From NCBI GenBank assembly GCA_964611335.1, contig CAZSXR010000001.1, positions 930,001-994,000 on the forward strand: DNA of 64,000 nucleotides. Reading direction: 5' to 3'. Numbering within the stretch: the stretch's first letter is position 1; each line of letters begins with the position of its first letter. The notes below the pieces were generated by a model. That model searched no databases. It saw only the letters and a program-made list of their open reading frames with translations, and was not told where the DNA came from. This document shows, piece by piece, positions 35,166 through 43,654 of the stretch. Origin of the DNA: BOG-1112 sp964611335. GTDB taxonomy: Bacteria; Bdellovibrionota_B; Oligoflexia; Oligoflexales; Bog-1112. The position numbers and the translations under genes are program-made.

Positions 35166-36079
35166 AAAAATATATAGTCACAACCACCATAAACCCTGTC
35201 ACAGAAGCTATTGAAAAATTTCAAAAAATGTCAGATTGGCATCTCATTGTTGTACTCGATAAAAAATCACCCCCTTGGTACAAACTTTCCTTCGGCACTG
35301 TTTTGACTTGCGACATGCAGGATCAGATAGACTCGGAACTTTCAAAAAAAATAGGATGGAACTGCATACAACGCCGCAATATGGGTATGCTCTATGCTTA
35401 TCTTGAAGGAGCAGACCTTATTGCACTTGTAGATGATGACAACATCCCACTCGATAACTGGGGACAAAACATCTATGTCGATAAAGAAGTCGAAGCCGAT
35501 GTCTATGAAATGCTTATCCCTGCTTTTGACCCTCTGTTCGTCACAAATTATCCCCACTTATGGCATCGTGGCTTTCCTATACAATGGTTAAAACAAAGAG
35601 CACCTATAAAAAAAATCAGAAAAAAAATCCGTCCTATGATTCAAGCTAATTTTTGGAATGGAGATCCTGACATCGATGCAATTTGTAGAATGGAACACGC
35701 TCCAGAATGTAGCTTCGATTCCAAATATTTTCCTTTTTCAAGCACTGCTTTCTCTCCCTTTAATTCACAAAACACCCTTCTGAGTCGCAAAATTTTAAAA
35801 GATTATTTTATGTTCCCTCATATTGGGCGCATGGATGACATTTGGGCTTCTTATTATGTGCAAGCCTTGGGCGCTTCTGTTGTATACGCTGAACCAAGCG
35901 TTTACCAGGAACGAAACATCCATGATCTCACCGTAGATTTTAAAAATGAAGAATTGGGTTATCTACAAACTGCAAAATTACTTGAAGAATTGAAGAAAAA
36001 ACCTGATGCACTGTTTTCCTATATTCCCGAGGACACTTTGAAAGCTTTTGAACTTTACAAAAGGCATTTTAAAAAATGA
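35162..36079 (+). CDS. STELLO/DUF288-like glycosyltransferase
   Basis: A 305-residue protein whose N-terminus (VTTTINPVTEAIEKF, then WHLIVVLDKKSPPW) matches the STELLO-type/DUF288 glycosyltransferase-like family, also related to UDP-arabinopyranose-mutase-like proteins. A DDDN motif (LIALVDDDNIPL) is the probable metal/nucleotide-sugar site. RRNMGMLYAYLEGAD and a late MDDIWASYY segment fit this family. No membrane helices. Coupled to both neighbours by 4-nt overlaps. The sugar and acceptor are unknown. Confidence 0.78.
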   Translation: MKKYIVTTTINPVTEAIEKFQKMSDWHLIVVLDKKSPPWYKLSFGTVLTCDMQDQIDSELSKKIGWNCIQRRNMGMLYAYLEGADLIALVDDDNIPLDNWGQNIYVDKEVEADVYEMLIPAFDPLFVTNYPHLWHRGFPIQWLKQRAPIKKIRKKIRPMIQANFWNGDPDIDAICRMEHAPECSFDSKYFPFSSTAFSPFNSQNTLLSRKILKDYFMFPHIGRMDDIWASYYVQALGASVVYAEPSVYQERNIHDLTVDFKNEELGYLQTAKLLEELKKKPDALFSYIPEDTLKAFELYKRHFKK

Positions 36080-37086
36080 AAAGAGTTTTGATCACAGGTG
36101 GTGCAGGTTTCGTTGGAAGACATTTTATCAAACGTTTTTTGAATGAACGTTGGGATCTTGTCTGTGTTGACAACCTTCATCCTTCAAGTGGGGCAAAAGA
36201 TCCAAAAGAAGGTTGGCATCAATTTAACCCTTTTGATTTTAAAAATTTTAAATTTGTAAAAGAAGATTGCAGAACTTATTTTCAAAGAGAATCAAAAACA
36301 TCTTTTGATCTTGTTCTACACCTTGCTGCAATTGTAGGTGGTAGACTGATGATTGAAAACCATGCGCTTGCTGTTGCGGAAGATTTAGAAATCGACGCCT
36401 CCTTCTGGAGATGGGCATTGCAATCAAAGCCTTCAAAAATAATCTGTTTCAGTTCAAGCGCCGCTTATCCTGTGCATTTGCAAACACGCAAACTTGAGAA
36501 ACTTTTAAAAGAAAGTCACATTGATTTCACCAAATCTCTTGGGCTTCCTGATCTCAGTTACGGTTGGGCAAAGCTGACTTGTGAATATCTTGCCAAGCTT
36601 GCTTTCGAACGTTATGGGTTAAAATCCGTCATCTATAGACCCTTTTCAGGATATGGAGAAGATCAGGATCTAAGTTACCCCTTTCCAAGTTTATGCCAAC
36701 GTGTGTTTTCGACACTGACAAGTGCAAATAAGACGGTTGAACTTTGGGGTAGTGGAGAACAGAGTCGTGATTTCATACATATTGACGATTGCGTCGAAGC
36801 TGTCATGAAGACTATGGATAAAATCGATAATGCAGATGCTTTAAATCTGTGTACAGGAGTCAAAACAACTTTCAATAGCTTTGTTCACGAACTCGCCTCC
36901 TGTTTAAATGTTCAAGTGCAAACAAAAACTCTTTTAGATAAACCTGAAGGAGTTTTTTCAAGGATAGGAGATCCTTCCAAACTGAAAACTTATGGCTATA
37001 CATATAAGACTTCACTCAGAAACGGTTTTGAATACATGATTGCAAATCTTTCTGCACAACAAAGGTTCAAGAAAAAAGGAGCCTAA
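36076..37086 (+). CDS. NAD-dependent sugar-nucleotide epimerase/dehydratase (SDR)
   Basis: A 336-residue extended SDR. The NAD site is VLITGGAGFVGRHF; the catalytic Ser-Tyr-Lys set is SSSAAYP and YGWAK, and SRDFIHIDDCVEA is the family's substrate-side motif. The AAIVGGR segment recalls GDP-mannose 3,5-epimerase and GDP-fucose synthase relatives. It should supply an activated sugar for the neighbouring transferases. Overlaps the upstream transferase gene by 4 nt. Confidence 0.9.
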   Translation: MKRVLITGGAGFVGRHFIKRFLNERWDLVCVDNLHPSSGAKDPKEGWHQFNPFDFKNFKFVKEDCRTYFQRESKTSFDLVLHLAAIVGGRLMIENHALAVAEDLEIDASFWRWALQSKPSKIICFSSSAAYPVHLQTRKLEKLLKESHIDFTKSLGLPDLSYGWAKLTCEYLAKLAFERYGLKSVIYRPFSGYGEDQDLSYPFPSLCQRVFSTLTSANKTVELWGSGEQSRDFIHIDDCVEAVMKTMDKIDNADALNLCTGVKTTFNSFVHELASCLNVQVQTKTLLDKPEGVFSRIGDPSKLKTYGYTYKTSLRNGFEYMIANLSAQQRFKKKGA

Positions 37087-37090
37087 GAAC

Positions 37091-38614
37091 GTGGGTATTT
37101 TCTCGGATAGAAAAGAATTCTTAGCAAGTTTCCTATTGATATCTTTGTCTGCTTTAAGTTTTAGCCAGTTGCGTATGATTCTAGGAAACATTGTTCAAAG
37201 ACCTGAATATTACACCGTCTTATTTTGGAGAGAGTTTTTTTCTCTTCTATTTTTTCTTTCCGGTATCTACGCCGTTCTAAAAAATTTCATGAACTCACGT
37301 TTTGCCTTTATAGGAACCTTTATTTCTATTTGGGCATTATGTTTTGTTTTTTTGATCAGACATTCTTTTTACGCTTACTCACCATACGAAATAATCACTT
37401 TAGCAGTCTTAACATGGGGCTATTGGCTATCATTAAAGGATTCAAAAAAAATTGTATTAAGAATTTATCTTATTATCCTATGTTTTATTCTTCTGTATTG
37501 GATGCACAGTCATGAACTTTTAAATTTTGAAAACTTGAAAAACAAACTTCTTTGGATGATTTTTCGCGGAAAGCTTATCCCGATGACTCTTTTAATTCTA
37601 AGTTTGTGGGAAATAACAAAGGTGACACCCGACTGTCCTCAACTTCAAAGAGTTTGGAGACAGTCGGGTGTCACCTTTGTTCTAGCCATGGGTTATGCTT
37701 ACTTACGACTTAAATACAACGGAGAGTCCCCTCAAGCCTCATGGCAAGACTTAGTCGACATGAAAGCACAAAGACCCTTTGTAGCAAGGCTGCTGATTCC
37801 ACAACTCTGTCATTACTGGCAGTTCTTCTTCGGAGGCAAAGCTTCTACACTCTTTCTTGTGGCAGAATCTATTTCAACATTTGCTCTCTTAAAGGGTATT
37901 CGTTACACGCTTCGAAGTTTTGTCAGTGAAAAAATTGCCCACATCGCTCCTATATGCTTCCTCTGGGGTCTTACAATTCCCTTTGTCTACGGTCATATTT
38001 GGAACGTATATTTTCCATCAGATACCGCCTCCATGGCTTTTGTTGTATGGGGTATGGGTTTTGCACTTAGAGAAAAACGTATTCCACTTTACATTCTCAC
38101 CTTCTTCGCAGCATTGAATAGAGAAACAGCCATACTCATTCCTATTCTTGCTTCAACGTTTGATATTCAAAAGTATTCGTTTAAAAAAACACTGCATTAT
38201 TTTCTTCCCAGTTTAATGATTTGTGTTTTAATAAAAATAGTTTTAATTTATGAAACACAAAACTTACAAGGGAGCAATCTCACTTTTGTTATACGCTTTC
38301 TTTATTCAGAAGAAAAAATTCCACGCATCTTAAATAACTATCTTTGGTTCATTTCAGATTTAAATGGCTTACAAACACCGCTATTCTTTCTATCTTTACC
38401 GTTCGCATACCTTGCCCTATCCAAATTTATAGCTTCGCAATTGAGATATATCATACTGCCGCTTCTGATGATGTTTGTAGCTTTGATGTTTGTTGCAAAT
38501 ATTTATGAACCAAGAATTTTAGGTGAGTTGCTTGTTGCTATGTATATTCCTGTTGTCAGCGGTGCAAATATTTGGGCATCAACAAAACCACATAAGGTAA
38601 AATTCCATGTATAA
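37091..38614 (+). CDS. Polytopic membrane protein, possible GT-C-type transferase, with embedded palindrome
   Basis: From GTG 37091 (GGAG 9 nt upstream; the frame is open earlier inside the epimerase gene) this is 507 residues with about ten to twelve hydrophobic helices. An ALNRETAILIP-type segment in the second half is reminiscent of integral membrane glycosyltransferase-like proteins, but I cannot assign a family. Between residues about 176 and 198 lies a polar segment (TKVTPDCPQ ... RQSGVTF) encoded entirely by a 67-bp palindrome, suggesting an in-frame insertion. Its last bases overlap the start of the following lipoprotein gene by 8 nt. Confidence 0.7.
   Translation: MGIFSDRKEFLASFLLISLSALSFSQLRMILGNIVQRPEYYTVLFWREFFSLLFFLSGIYAVLKNFMNSRFAFIGTFISIWALCFVFLIRHSFYAYSPYEIITLAVLTWGYWLSLKDSKKIVLRIYLIILCFILLYWMHSHELLNFENLKNKLLWMIFRGKLIPMTLLILSLWEITKVTPDCPQLQRVWRQSGVTFVLAMGYAYLRLKYNGESPQASWQDLVDMKAQRPFVARLLIPQLCHYWQFFFGGKASTLFLVAESISTFALLKGIRYTLRSFVSEKIAHIAPICFLWGLTIPFVYGHIWNVYFPSDTASMAFVVWGMGFALREKRIPLYILTFFAALNRETAILIPILASTFDIQKYSFKKTLHYFLPSLMICVLIKIVLIYETQNLQGSNLTFVIRFLYSEEKIPRILNNYLWFISDLNGLQTPLFFLSLPFAYLALSKFIASQLRYIILPLLMMFVALMFVANIYEPRILGELLVAMYIPVVSGANIWASTKPHKVKFHV
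37615..37681. repeat. Perfect 23-bp inverted repeat inside a coding region (REP-like)
   Basis: Left arm 37615-37637 and right arm 37659-37681 are exact reverse complements, with a 21-nt loop. Each arm contains GGTGACACC-type sequence starting AACAAAGG. Extended palindromes with such sequences are typical of REP elements mobilised by REP-associated tyrosine transposases, though none is present here. It is read through in frame by the membrane-protein gene. Confidence 0.8.
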
Positions 38615-39512
38615 AAATTTTACACTCTTATCTTTCAGCCTTCTGATTCCTCTCATTTCATGCAAGAATACGACGCTTCCAAAGTCGAGAACATATTCAG
38701 CAATCAGTTCCTCCAGAGACACACACTTTAGCTCACACACATGCTCAGATAGTGCCTTCTGATATTTCTGCTATCACCTTTCCTGCAGCAAACCCCACGC
38801 AGAGTGAACTTATCGCAGCTTTAACCAAAGCTCCTATCAACACAGAAGGACAAGCAGCTCTGACTTTAAACATCTACAATACGCTCCCTTTAAAAGATCG
38901 TCAGTTGATTGCAATTTTAATAAACAGAGGCCTACTGTCTTGGGAACGAAATTCCCTTGTGGATTTCCATAACGACCCTGTAACCCTCGCTATGGTAGAA
39001 GACTATATCCATAGACTAGATTTGTTTTTAGCTGCAGCTCAGGTGAAAGAAACAACGGCATCCAACAATAAGAAAGATGCGAATACCAATACAAAATCTG
39101 AATCAAATAACTCATCAACATCGACATCAACGTCGACTTCAAAAAAAAGTATTCTTACTTTAAATAACCTTGTTATTGTGGTGGGACTAGCAACAGCTAT
39201 TGCTACTATAATTTGGGGATATCGGGAGTGGACTTCGAATACAGCTGCGATTAAAACAGCGGAGAAACAGGCGAAATTAGAAGCAGACGTAAAAAACCTC
39301 AAGGTGGAAGTTCACGCAATGAAAGTTCCCCCTCCTTCACATTCCCCAACAGGAGGCCCTTAGAACCAGCAGAAAAAGTAAAGAAAGGAAGCATCTTCGA
39401 TCCTTCCTCTGCTAATCATGGTCGTTATGTGTTTGCTCCTCTACTCGTTGCGACAGGGTTAGCAGCTCTTGGCATATCTATTGACCAAATAGTAAAAGCT
39501 ACAAAGGATTAA
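38607..39512 (+). pseudogene. Lipoprotein gene disrupted by two frameshifts
   Basis: ATG 38607 (AAGG 9 nt upstream) begins a clear lipoprotein signal, LLIPLISC-K, but that frame stops at 38762. From about 38700 the next frame continues coherently (QQSVPPETHTLAH, then on to ITFPAANPTQ) to a stop at 39363, with a membrane helix (LNNLVIVVGLATAIATIIW) and a C-terminal coiled coil; it has no plausible start of its own except GTG 38752. After 39360 the original frame again codes sensible sequence, LEPAEKVKKGSIF and a hydrophobic segment, to TAA 39512, without any start codon. Compensating frameshifts near 38690-38720 and 39355-39362 would restore one ~300-residue protein. Could be a real pseudogene or assembly error. 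Confidence 0.65.
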
Positions 39513-39525
39513 ATGTATCTGAATA

Positions 39526-40296
39526 TCAAGAGAGACGTTCCAGATACGCATCCCAAGCCAACTTACGATACTCCAGAGCACTCGCAAGAGGATCCTGTGA
39601 TTTGTAGATATGACGACCTACGATAACCACATCACTTCCATTCAAAACCGCAAGACGTGGGTCTTTGTAATTCTGTCCTAAAGTGTCTTTCGCATCGGCT
39701 TTACCAATTCCAGGAGTGAAATAGAGAAAGTCTGGTGTTTCTAGAAGCCTTTTCTGAGCAATAAATCCGATCACGAAGTCTCTGTCTTCCAAACCCATTT
39801 TAAGTATGGAAGCTGTGTAGTCTTCGTTTAAAAGATTCCCACTCGAACTCATTTCTGCAAGAAGCAAAGCTCCTCTTTGCAAAGGAAGACCGACTTCTTT
39901 CAAAGCTTGAACGCATCCTTTTCCTGCAAGACCGTGAACCGTTACAAGATCAGACCAACTCGCAATTTTCAAATACCCATCACGGTACTGAGATTGCACC
40001 GTACTTCCTATGTCTGCAAACTTCCTGTCTTCAAGAATGAGAAAACCATACCTTTCAGACAGAGTTGTCAATTTATCAAATATGGAAGCATCGAGATCGT
40101 TCAAAATATCCAAATGTGTTTTTAACACACAGATATGCGGACCTATACGTTCACACAACTCAAGAAGCTCTTCCTGTTGAGTCACATCTGCGGAGAAAGC
40201 CAGATTTGTTTCCTTCTCCGACATAAGTTTCAATAGTTTTTGGGCAAGTGGAGATCCTGCGTATTCAGCGCGTTCTGCATAGCTTTTAAATTTCAT
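39526..40296 (-). CDS. pyrF: Orotidine 5'-phosphate decarboxylase, eukaryotic UMP-synthase-like
   Basis: Converts OMP to UMP, the last step of UMP synthesis. The 256-residue protein has the catalytic EDRKFADIG (Lys and Asp), and its segments SYAERA, VLKTHLDILNDL, YLKIASWSDLVTVHG, LLLAEMSSSGNL and the closing YRKLAWDAYLERL follow the decarboxylase half of animal UMP synthase almost step by step, unlike typical bacterial PyrF. Its ATG lies inside the end of pyrE (11-nt overlap), with CAGGAG upstream as ribosome site, so the two are translationally coupled. Confidence 0.94.
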   Translation of the reverse strand: MKFKSYAERAEYAGSPLAQKLLKLMSEKETNLAFSADVTQQEELLELCERIGPHICVLKTHLDILNDLDASIFDKLTTLSERYGFLILEDRKFADIGSTVQSQYRDGYLKIASWSDLVTVHGLAGKGCVQALKEVGLPLQRGALLLAEMSSSGNLLNEDYTASILKMGLEDRDFVIGFIAQKRLLETPDFLYFTPGIGKADAKDTLGQNYKDPRLAVLNGSDVVIVGRHIYKSQDPLASALEYRKLAWDAYLERLS

Positions 40297-40816
40297 TTAA
40301 AAGCTCCTGCAAAACCATAACTGAATGCAGACTTATACCTTTGCTCGCAAAACGTTCGACAGCTCCTTCTTGTCTATCCATAAACGTAATCACATCTCGA
40401 ACAATCAAACCCTGACTTTGCAAATCTTCTACTGTTTCAAGAACGCTTCCACCTGTGGTCACAACATCTTCTACAACTACACAGATTTGTCCTGCGTGAA
40501 AGTTCCCGTGAATGCCTGTGCGTGTTCCATAAGCTTTCACTTCTTTACGTCGCAGAAGCATAGGTTTCTTTGTAAGTAAAGACATACATGTTGCTAAGGG
40601 CCAAGCTGTATAAGGAACTCCTACAATGTAGTCGTAGGAAAGACTGGAAATCAGCTCAGACATTTTATTCCCCATGGCATGAAGCAATGCTGGGTAAGTA
40701 AGAGCTGTTCGTAAGTCAATATAGATCGGTGAGCTTTGCCCACTTTTCAAAGTAAAATTTCCAAATTTAACAGCTTCCACACGAAACAATTCACGTAAGA
40801 TATCTTCTTTGTGCAT
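40286..40816 (-). CDS. pyrE: Orotate phosphoribosyltransferase, eukaryotic UMP-synthase-like
   Basis: Transfers phosphoribose from PRPP to orotate. From ATG 40816 (TTG 40822 is a weaker option) 176 residues. FTLKSGQSSPIYIDLR, VGVPYTAWPLAT, PMLLRRKEVKAYGTR and the PRPP motif VVVEDVVTTGGSVLETVE match the N-terminal half of eukaryotic UMP synthase more closely than common bacterial PyrE. It overlaps pyrF by 11 nt in the order of the eukaryotic fusion (OPRT then ODC). Confidence 0.94.
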   Translation of the reverse strand: MHKEDILRELFRVEAVKFGNFTLKSGQSSPIYIDLRTALTYPALLHAMGNKMSELISSLSYDYIVGVPYTAWPLATCMSLLTKKPMLLRRKEVKAYGTRTGIHGNFHAGQICVVVEDVVTTGGSVLETVEDLQSQGLIVRDVITFMDRQEGAVERFASKGISLHSVMVLQELLNEI

Positions 40817-40851
40817 GAGCAAAACTTTCTTTCTATAGACTTTTAAAACAA

Positions 40852-41688
40852 CTAAGCAGCAGAAGTATTCGGAGCTAAGAGATTTGCAAGTTGCATTGCA
40901 CGTACAAGACGTGTGACACCGATACCCGCACCGAAACGTGGGAAGAAGGAAAGAGAAAGGTATTCATCCAATTCACGCATCACACGTTCTTTACCGAAAG
41001 CTTTAAAGAGAAGGCGTGCATAATTTCCTTCCGAAATATTAAGAAAGCTCTCATACATTTCCTGAGGATTCGTTGCTCTTTCCGCAGAACCGATGGTCTC
41101 TACACCGTGCATAATAAGATCGATCTTATTATAGATGCCGTCTTTTTCATGCTTCATATTCCAGAAAGGACTTGTTCTACGAGGAAATTTTTCAAGACTG
41201 ATGACAGGACCAAAATCTTTTTCCATCTGCTCTTCTTGCTCAGCTTTGATTTCTCTCACACCATAACGTGTACAGATATCTTCATACAGAACACTCACTG
41301 GTTCTGAAAATCCCAAAAACTTAAGCAGGCGTGCTTCGAGATTGCGCAGATCATCCATAGTTCCTGAAGATTCAAATTCGAACATCGGGAAAACTTTTTC
41401 ATGACGACCTGGAATAGGATTCGCTTCGTTGCGATAGCTGGTTGTGGAACAGAAAACACCTGGAACAGTCGGGTTTTTTAGAATTTCATACTCTAACCAC
41501 ATCTGTCCTGTTTGTGGCAGTGGATAGTCGACATTGCTGAATTGAAAGACTGTGATGGTAGAAGGATCTTCGCATGCGGCAAGTATGGATAAGCGAGACT
41601 GCGCAGGCACTTCTATAAAACCAAGTTCATCTTGAAAAAAAGAACGGAGTTTACGAATTACTAAATTGTAGGAATAAATGTCGCGCAT
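40852..41688 (-). CDS. Class II aminoacyl-tRNA-synthetase-like protein (AsnRS/asparagine-synthetase-like)
   Basis: From ATG 41688, with GAGGAG on the complementary strand 5 nt upstream, 278 residues. The frame is open 51 codons further but that part looks non-coding. It is a bare AspRS/AsnRS-type catalytic core: motif 2 in TTSYRNEANPIPGRHEKVF and motif 3 in FGAGIGVTRLVRAMQLANLL, with no anticodon-binding domain. Stand-alone cores of this type include archaeal-type asparagine synthetase (AS-AR), which amidates Asp, and other paralogues. It is 35 nt upstream of pyrE and likely in the same operon. Activity is not assignable from sequence alone. Confidence 0.83.
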   Translation of the reverse strand: MRDIYSYNLVIRKLRSFFQDELGFIEVPAQSRLSILAACEDPSTITVFQFSNVDYPLPQTGQMWLEYEILKNPTVPGVFCSTTSYRNEANPIPGRHEKVFPMFEFESSGTMDDLRNLEARLLKFLGFSEPVSVLYEDICTRYGVREIKAEQEEQMEKDFGPVISLEKFPRRTSPFWNMKHEKDGIYNKIDLIMHGVETIGSAERATNPQEMYESFLNISEGNYARLLFKAFGKERVMRELDEYLSLSFFPRFGAGIGVTRLVRAMQLANLLAPNTSAA

Positions 41689-41859
41689 AAAATGCTCCTC
41701 ATATAGCATCGATGGATATAGATACAGTTCTCCTACTCTAGGAAAACCACCCCTTACCCCAAATCTGTTAAGATTGAGAATCAATTCGCGCGCAAATTGG
41801 TTAATACTAACATAGTAATAATTTTTTTTGCAAGCTCGCACTTTATGATGAGAAACAAA

Positions 41860-42270
41860 TTAACGGATCTCTTTCGCTTCTACATCGATGACATCATCAT
41901 CTGTTTGTTTGTGTTTATATTTACGAATGTAGACACGCCGCTTGATGAAATATTTTTCTGAAGACTCAGCACCTAATGCAATAAACCAAGAAAGACTTAC
42001 TAAAACAGGATTGTGATGCCAGTAATGGATCGTAGCAAGGATCGCTACCAGATAATGAGGTGCAAAAATAAATCCAAGCCACCAAAAAATTCCACCGAAG
42101 GGAATAGACGAAAACAACAAAGCAAGTCGAGGAAAGAAACTTAAAAAAACAAGTAACCAGAAGCCATGATGGTCCCAATAATTAGCATTGCTTAAATCGA
42201 TGTTCAAAAAAGCAACACCTAAAGTCATGAGTATAGACAAACATAAAAAAATTAAGAGAAACCGAATCAT
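41860..42270 (-). CDS. Small membrane protein of unknown function
   Basis: A 136-residue protein with three or four hydrophobic stretches (N-terminal 2-22, FWLLVFLSFFPRLALLFSSI, GGIFWWLGFIFAPHYLVAILAT and NPVLVSLSWFIAL) and a hydrophilic, basic-then-acidic tail from residue about 108. I believe similar short proteins occur in other bacteria but cannot name the family. It lies between the aaRS-like gene and the ribA terminator, minus strand. Confidence 0.7.
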   Translation of the reverse strand: MIRFLLIFLCLSILMTLGVAFLNIDLSNANYWDHHGFWLLVFLSFFPRLALLFSSIPFGGIFWWLGFIFAPHYLVAILATIHYWHHNPVLVSLSWFIALGAESSEKYFIKRRVYIRKYKHKQTDDDVIDVEAKEIR

Positions 42271-42295
42271 ATTTTTTCCAAAATAAAAATATACA

Positions 42296-42326
42296 AAATA
42301 AAAAAACGGTAACGAAAGTTTACCGT
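42296..42326 (-). terminator. Rho-independent terminator downstream of ribA
   Basis: ACGGTAA (42306-42312) and TTACCGT (42320-42326) form the stem; read on the minus strand it is followed at once by a long T-rich run (complement of 42296-42305). It lies about 100 nt after the ribA stop and before the small membrane-protein gene. Confidence 0.75.
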
Positions 42327-42423
42327 ATTTATGGAGTTAAAAAAACATAAGCCTTATTCCACAAGGTTTTTATGAGTTGGCATGTGCTTTGCTTTAGTAA
42401 TAGTAAAACCCAGTACAAAAAAG

Positions 42424-43086
42424 TTAAGACACGGGCCCTTCGGGGTGAACCCCAAACAACGGCTCTAAATGATGCCCCAGCTTGCAATACTTTGTTCGCA
42501 GGTAAAGGTCGTTATGAGGATTAGGCGTGGAAAGGGAGGGCACACGTTCGCTTATAAGAATGCCTGCAGCTTCTAGCGCCTCTATTTTTTTAGGGTTGTT
42601 GGTATTCAGTCGGACTTTGTCTATGCCTAGTTCTTTTAAAATCGCGATAGCTACGGAGAAATTGCGAAGATCTTCCGCAAAACCCAATGCATGATTTGCT
42701 TTGATCGTATCCAAATGAGCATTTTGCTGCAAAGCATAGGCGCGAATTTTATTGCCCAAACCGATACCCCTGCCTTCGTGATTACGTAAATAAATCACAA
42801 GCCCATAAGCTTCCCGAGCTATATTTTCAAGGGCGGAATCCAATTGGGATTTGCAATCGCAGCGCAAGGAATTCAGGACTTCGCCAGTATAGCATTCGGA
42901 GTGTATGCGTAAGAATGGCGGTCTATTTTCTTCAAAAGTTCCTTGGGAAAGAACCACATGCTCGACCTGATCTTCAAGAGAACGGTACACAGAAAGGTTA
43001 AAAACCCCTGCTACGAGTGGGATCTGTGTTTGTGCGTAGAGTTCTACGGAGTGTCTCTGACAACTTTGCATGTGTTTAAAAATCAT
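42424..43086 (-). CDS. ribA: GTP cyclohydrolase II
   Basis: First step of riboflavin synthesis, opening GTP to a pyrimidine. The 220-residue protein has the three zinc Cys in HSECYTGEVLNSLRCDC, the catalytic region YLRNHEGRGIGLGNKI, and DTIKANHALGF followed by the LNTNNPKKIEALE substrate loop. It is a stand-alone RibA, without the RibB (DHBP synthase) domain. Met6 is a possible alternative start. I looked for an FMN riboswitch in the upstream 138 nt and did not see one. Confidence 0.94.
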   Translation of the reverse strand: MIFKHMQSCQRHSVELYAQTQIPLVAGVFNLSVYRSLEDQVEHVVLSQGTFEENRPPFLRIHSECYTGEVLNSLRCDCKSQLDSALENIAREAYGLVIYLRNHEGRGIGLGNKIRAYALQQNAHLDTIKANHALGFAEDLRNFSVAIAILKELGIDKVRLNTNNPKKIEALEAAGILISERVPSLSTPNPHNDLYLRTKYCKLGHHLEPLFGVHPEGPVS

Positions 43087-43224
43087 CCTACTTAAAAGGG
43101 AAGTGCTTATATCTAATATGGAAATTTATTTTCGTAAACCGCTATTTTTGTTTTGGCAGATGGGAGCCTTTGAGCCTATAAGAAATAGAGTCTAACTAGG
43201 TCACATCCGCGTAGAAGGATATCT

Positions 43225-43479
43225 ATGAGACGTGCGCTTACTGCTCTTGCTCTTTCTTTACTCATATCTTTGCCGCATTCTGCTAATGCGAAAGAACAAC
43301 AACCTACATGTAATGTTGAAGATAGCTATTTGGTTGACGACTATGACAAATTAGAAGATTTCGATGATCGTTTTTCTAAGTTGTGCATCAGCACCGTAGT
43401 TTTAGCAGCAGCTCTCGTTATAGGAATTCACGGAATGGCTATGGCTGATAATTTTGTTCGTGATATGAGTCCAAAATAG
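43225..43479 (+). CDS. Small secreted or membrane-anchored protein
   Basis: An 84-residue product with a good signal peptide (LISLPHSANA-K), an acidic middle with Cys at 29 and another at 53, and a second hydrophobic segment (about residues 54-71). AAGGAT lies 6-7 nt before the ATG. Function unknown. It is isolated, followed by a hairpin repeat. Confidence 0.7.
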   Translation: MRRALTALALSLLISLPHSANAKEQQPTCNVEDSYLVDDYDKLEDFDDRFSKLCISTVVLAAALVIGIHGMAMADNFVRDMSPK

Positions 43480-43503
43480 TTTTTATAAGTTTTTACTTCA
43501 TTT

Positions 43504-43607
43504 AATTTTTATTCAATGGGAAGTTTTAAGGAAAACACTCCTGATACTTTGAAAAGGAGTGTTTTCCGATTATATTATAATCAAAATTACATTTGGTTAT
43601 GGTAAGA
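43504..43607. repeat. Hairpin-containing ~105-bp repeat, copy A
   Basis: Core arms GGAAAACACTCCT (43530-43542) and AGGAGTGTTTTCC (43555-43567) are exact complements around a 12-nt loop. Flanks AATTTTTATTCAATG upstream and TTGGTTATGGTAA downstream are also shared with a second copy at 45.7 kb. It lacks a T-run, so is not a clean terminator. Confidence 0.8.
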
Positions 43608-43654
43608 TTCGTTTATAACACATTTTAGCCTTGATCCTGTGCTATCTTCGATTA

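Noticed and set aside
41689..41841. 51-codon N-terminal extension of the aaRS-like gene
   Set aside because: The extension reads as non-coding, while the ATG at 41688 has an excellent ribosome site directly upstream.
42963..43224. FMN riboswitch upstream of ribA
   Set aside because: No conserved FMN-aptamer segments could be found in the region upstream of ribA; the leader is too short.
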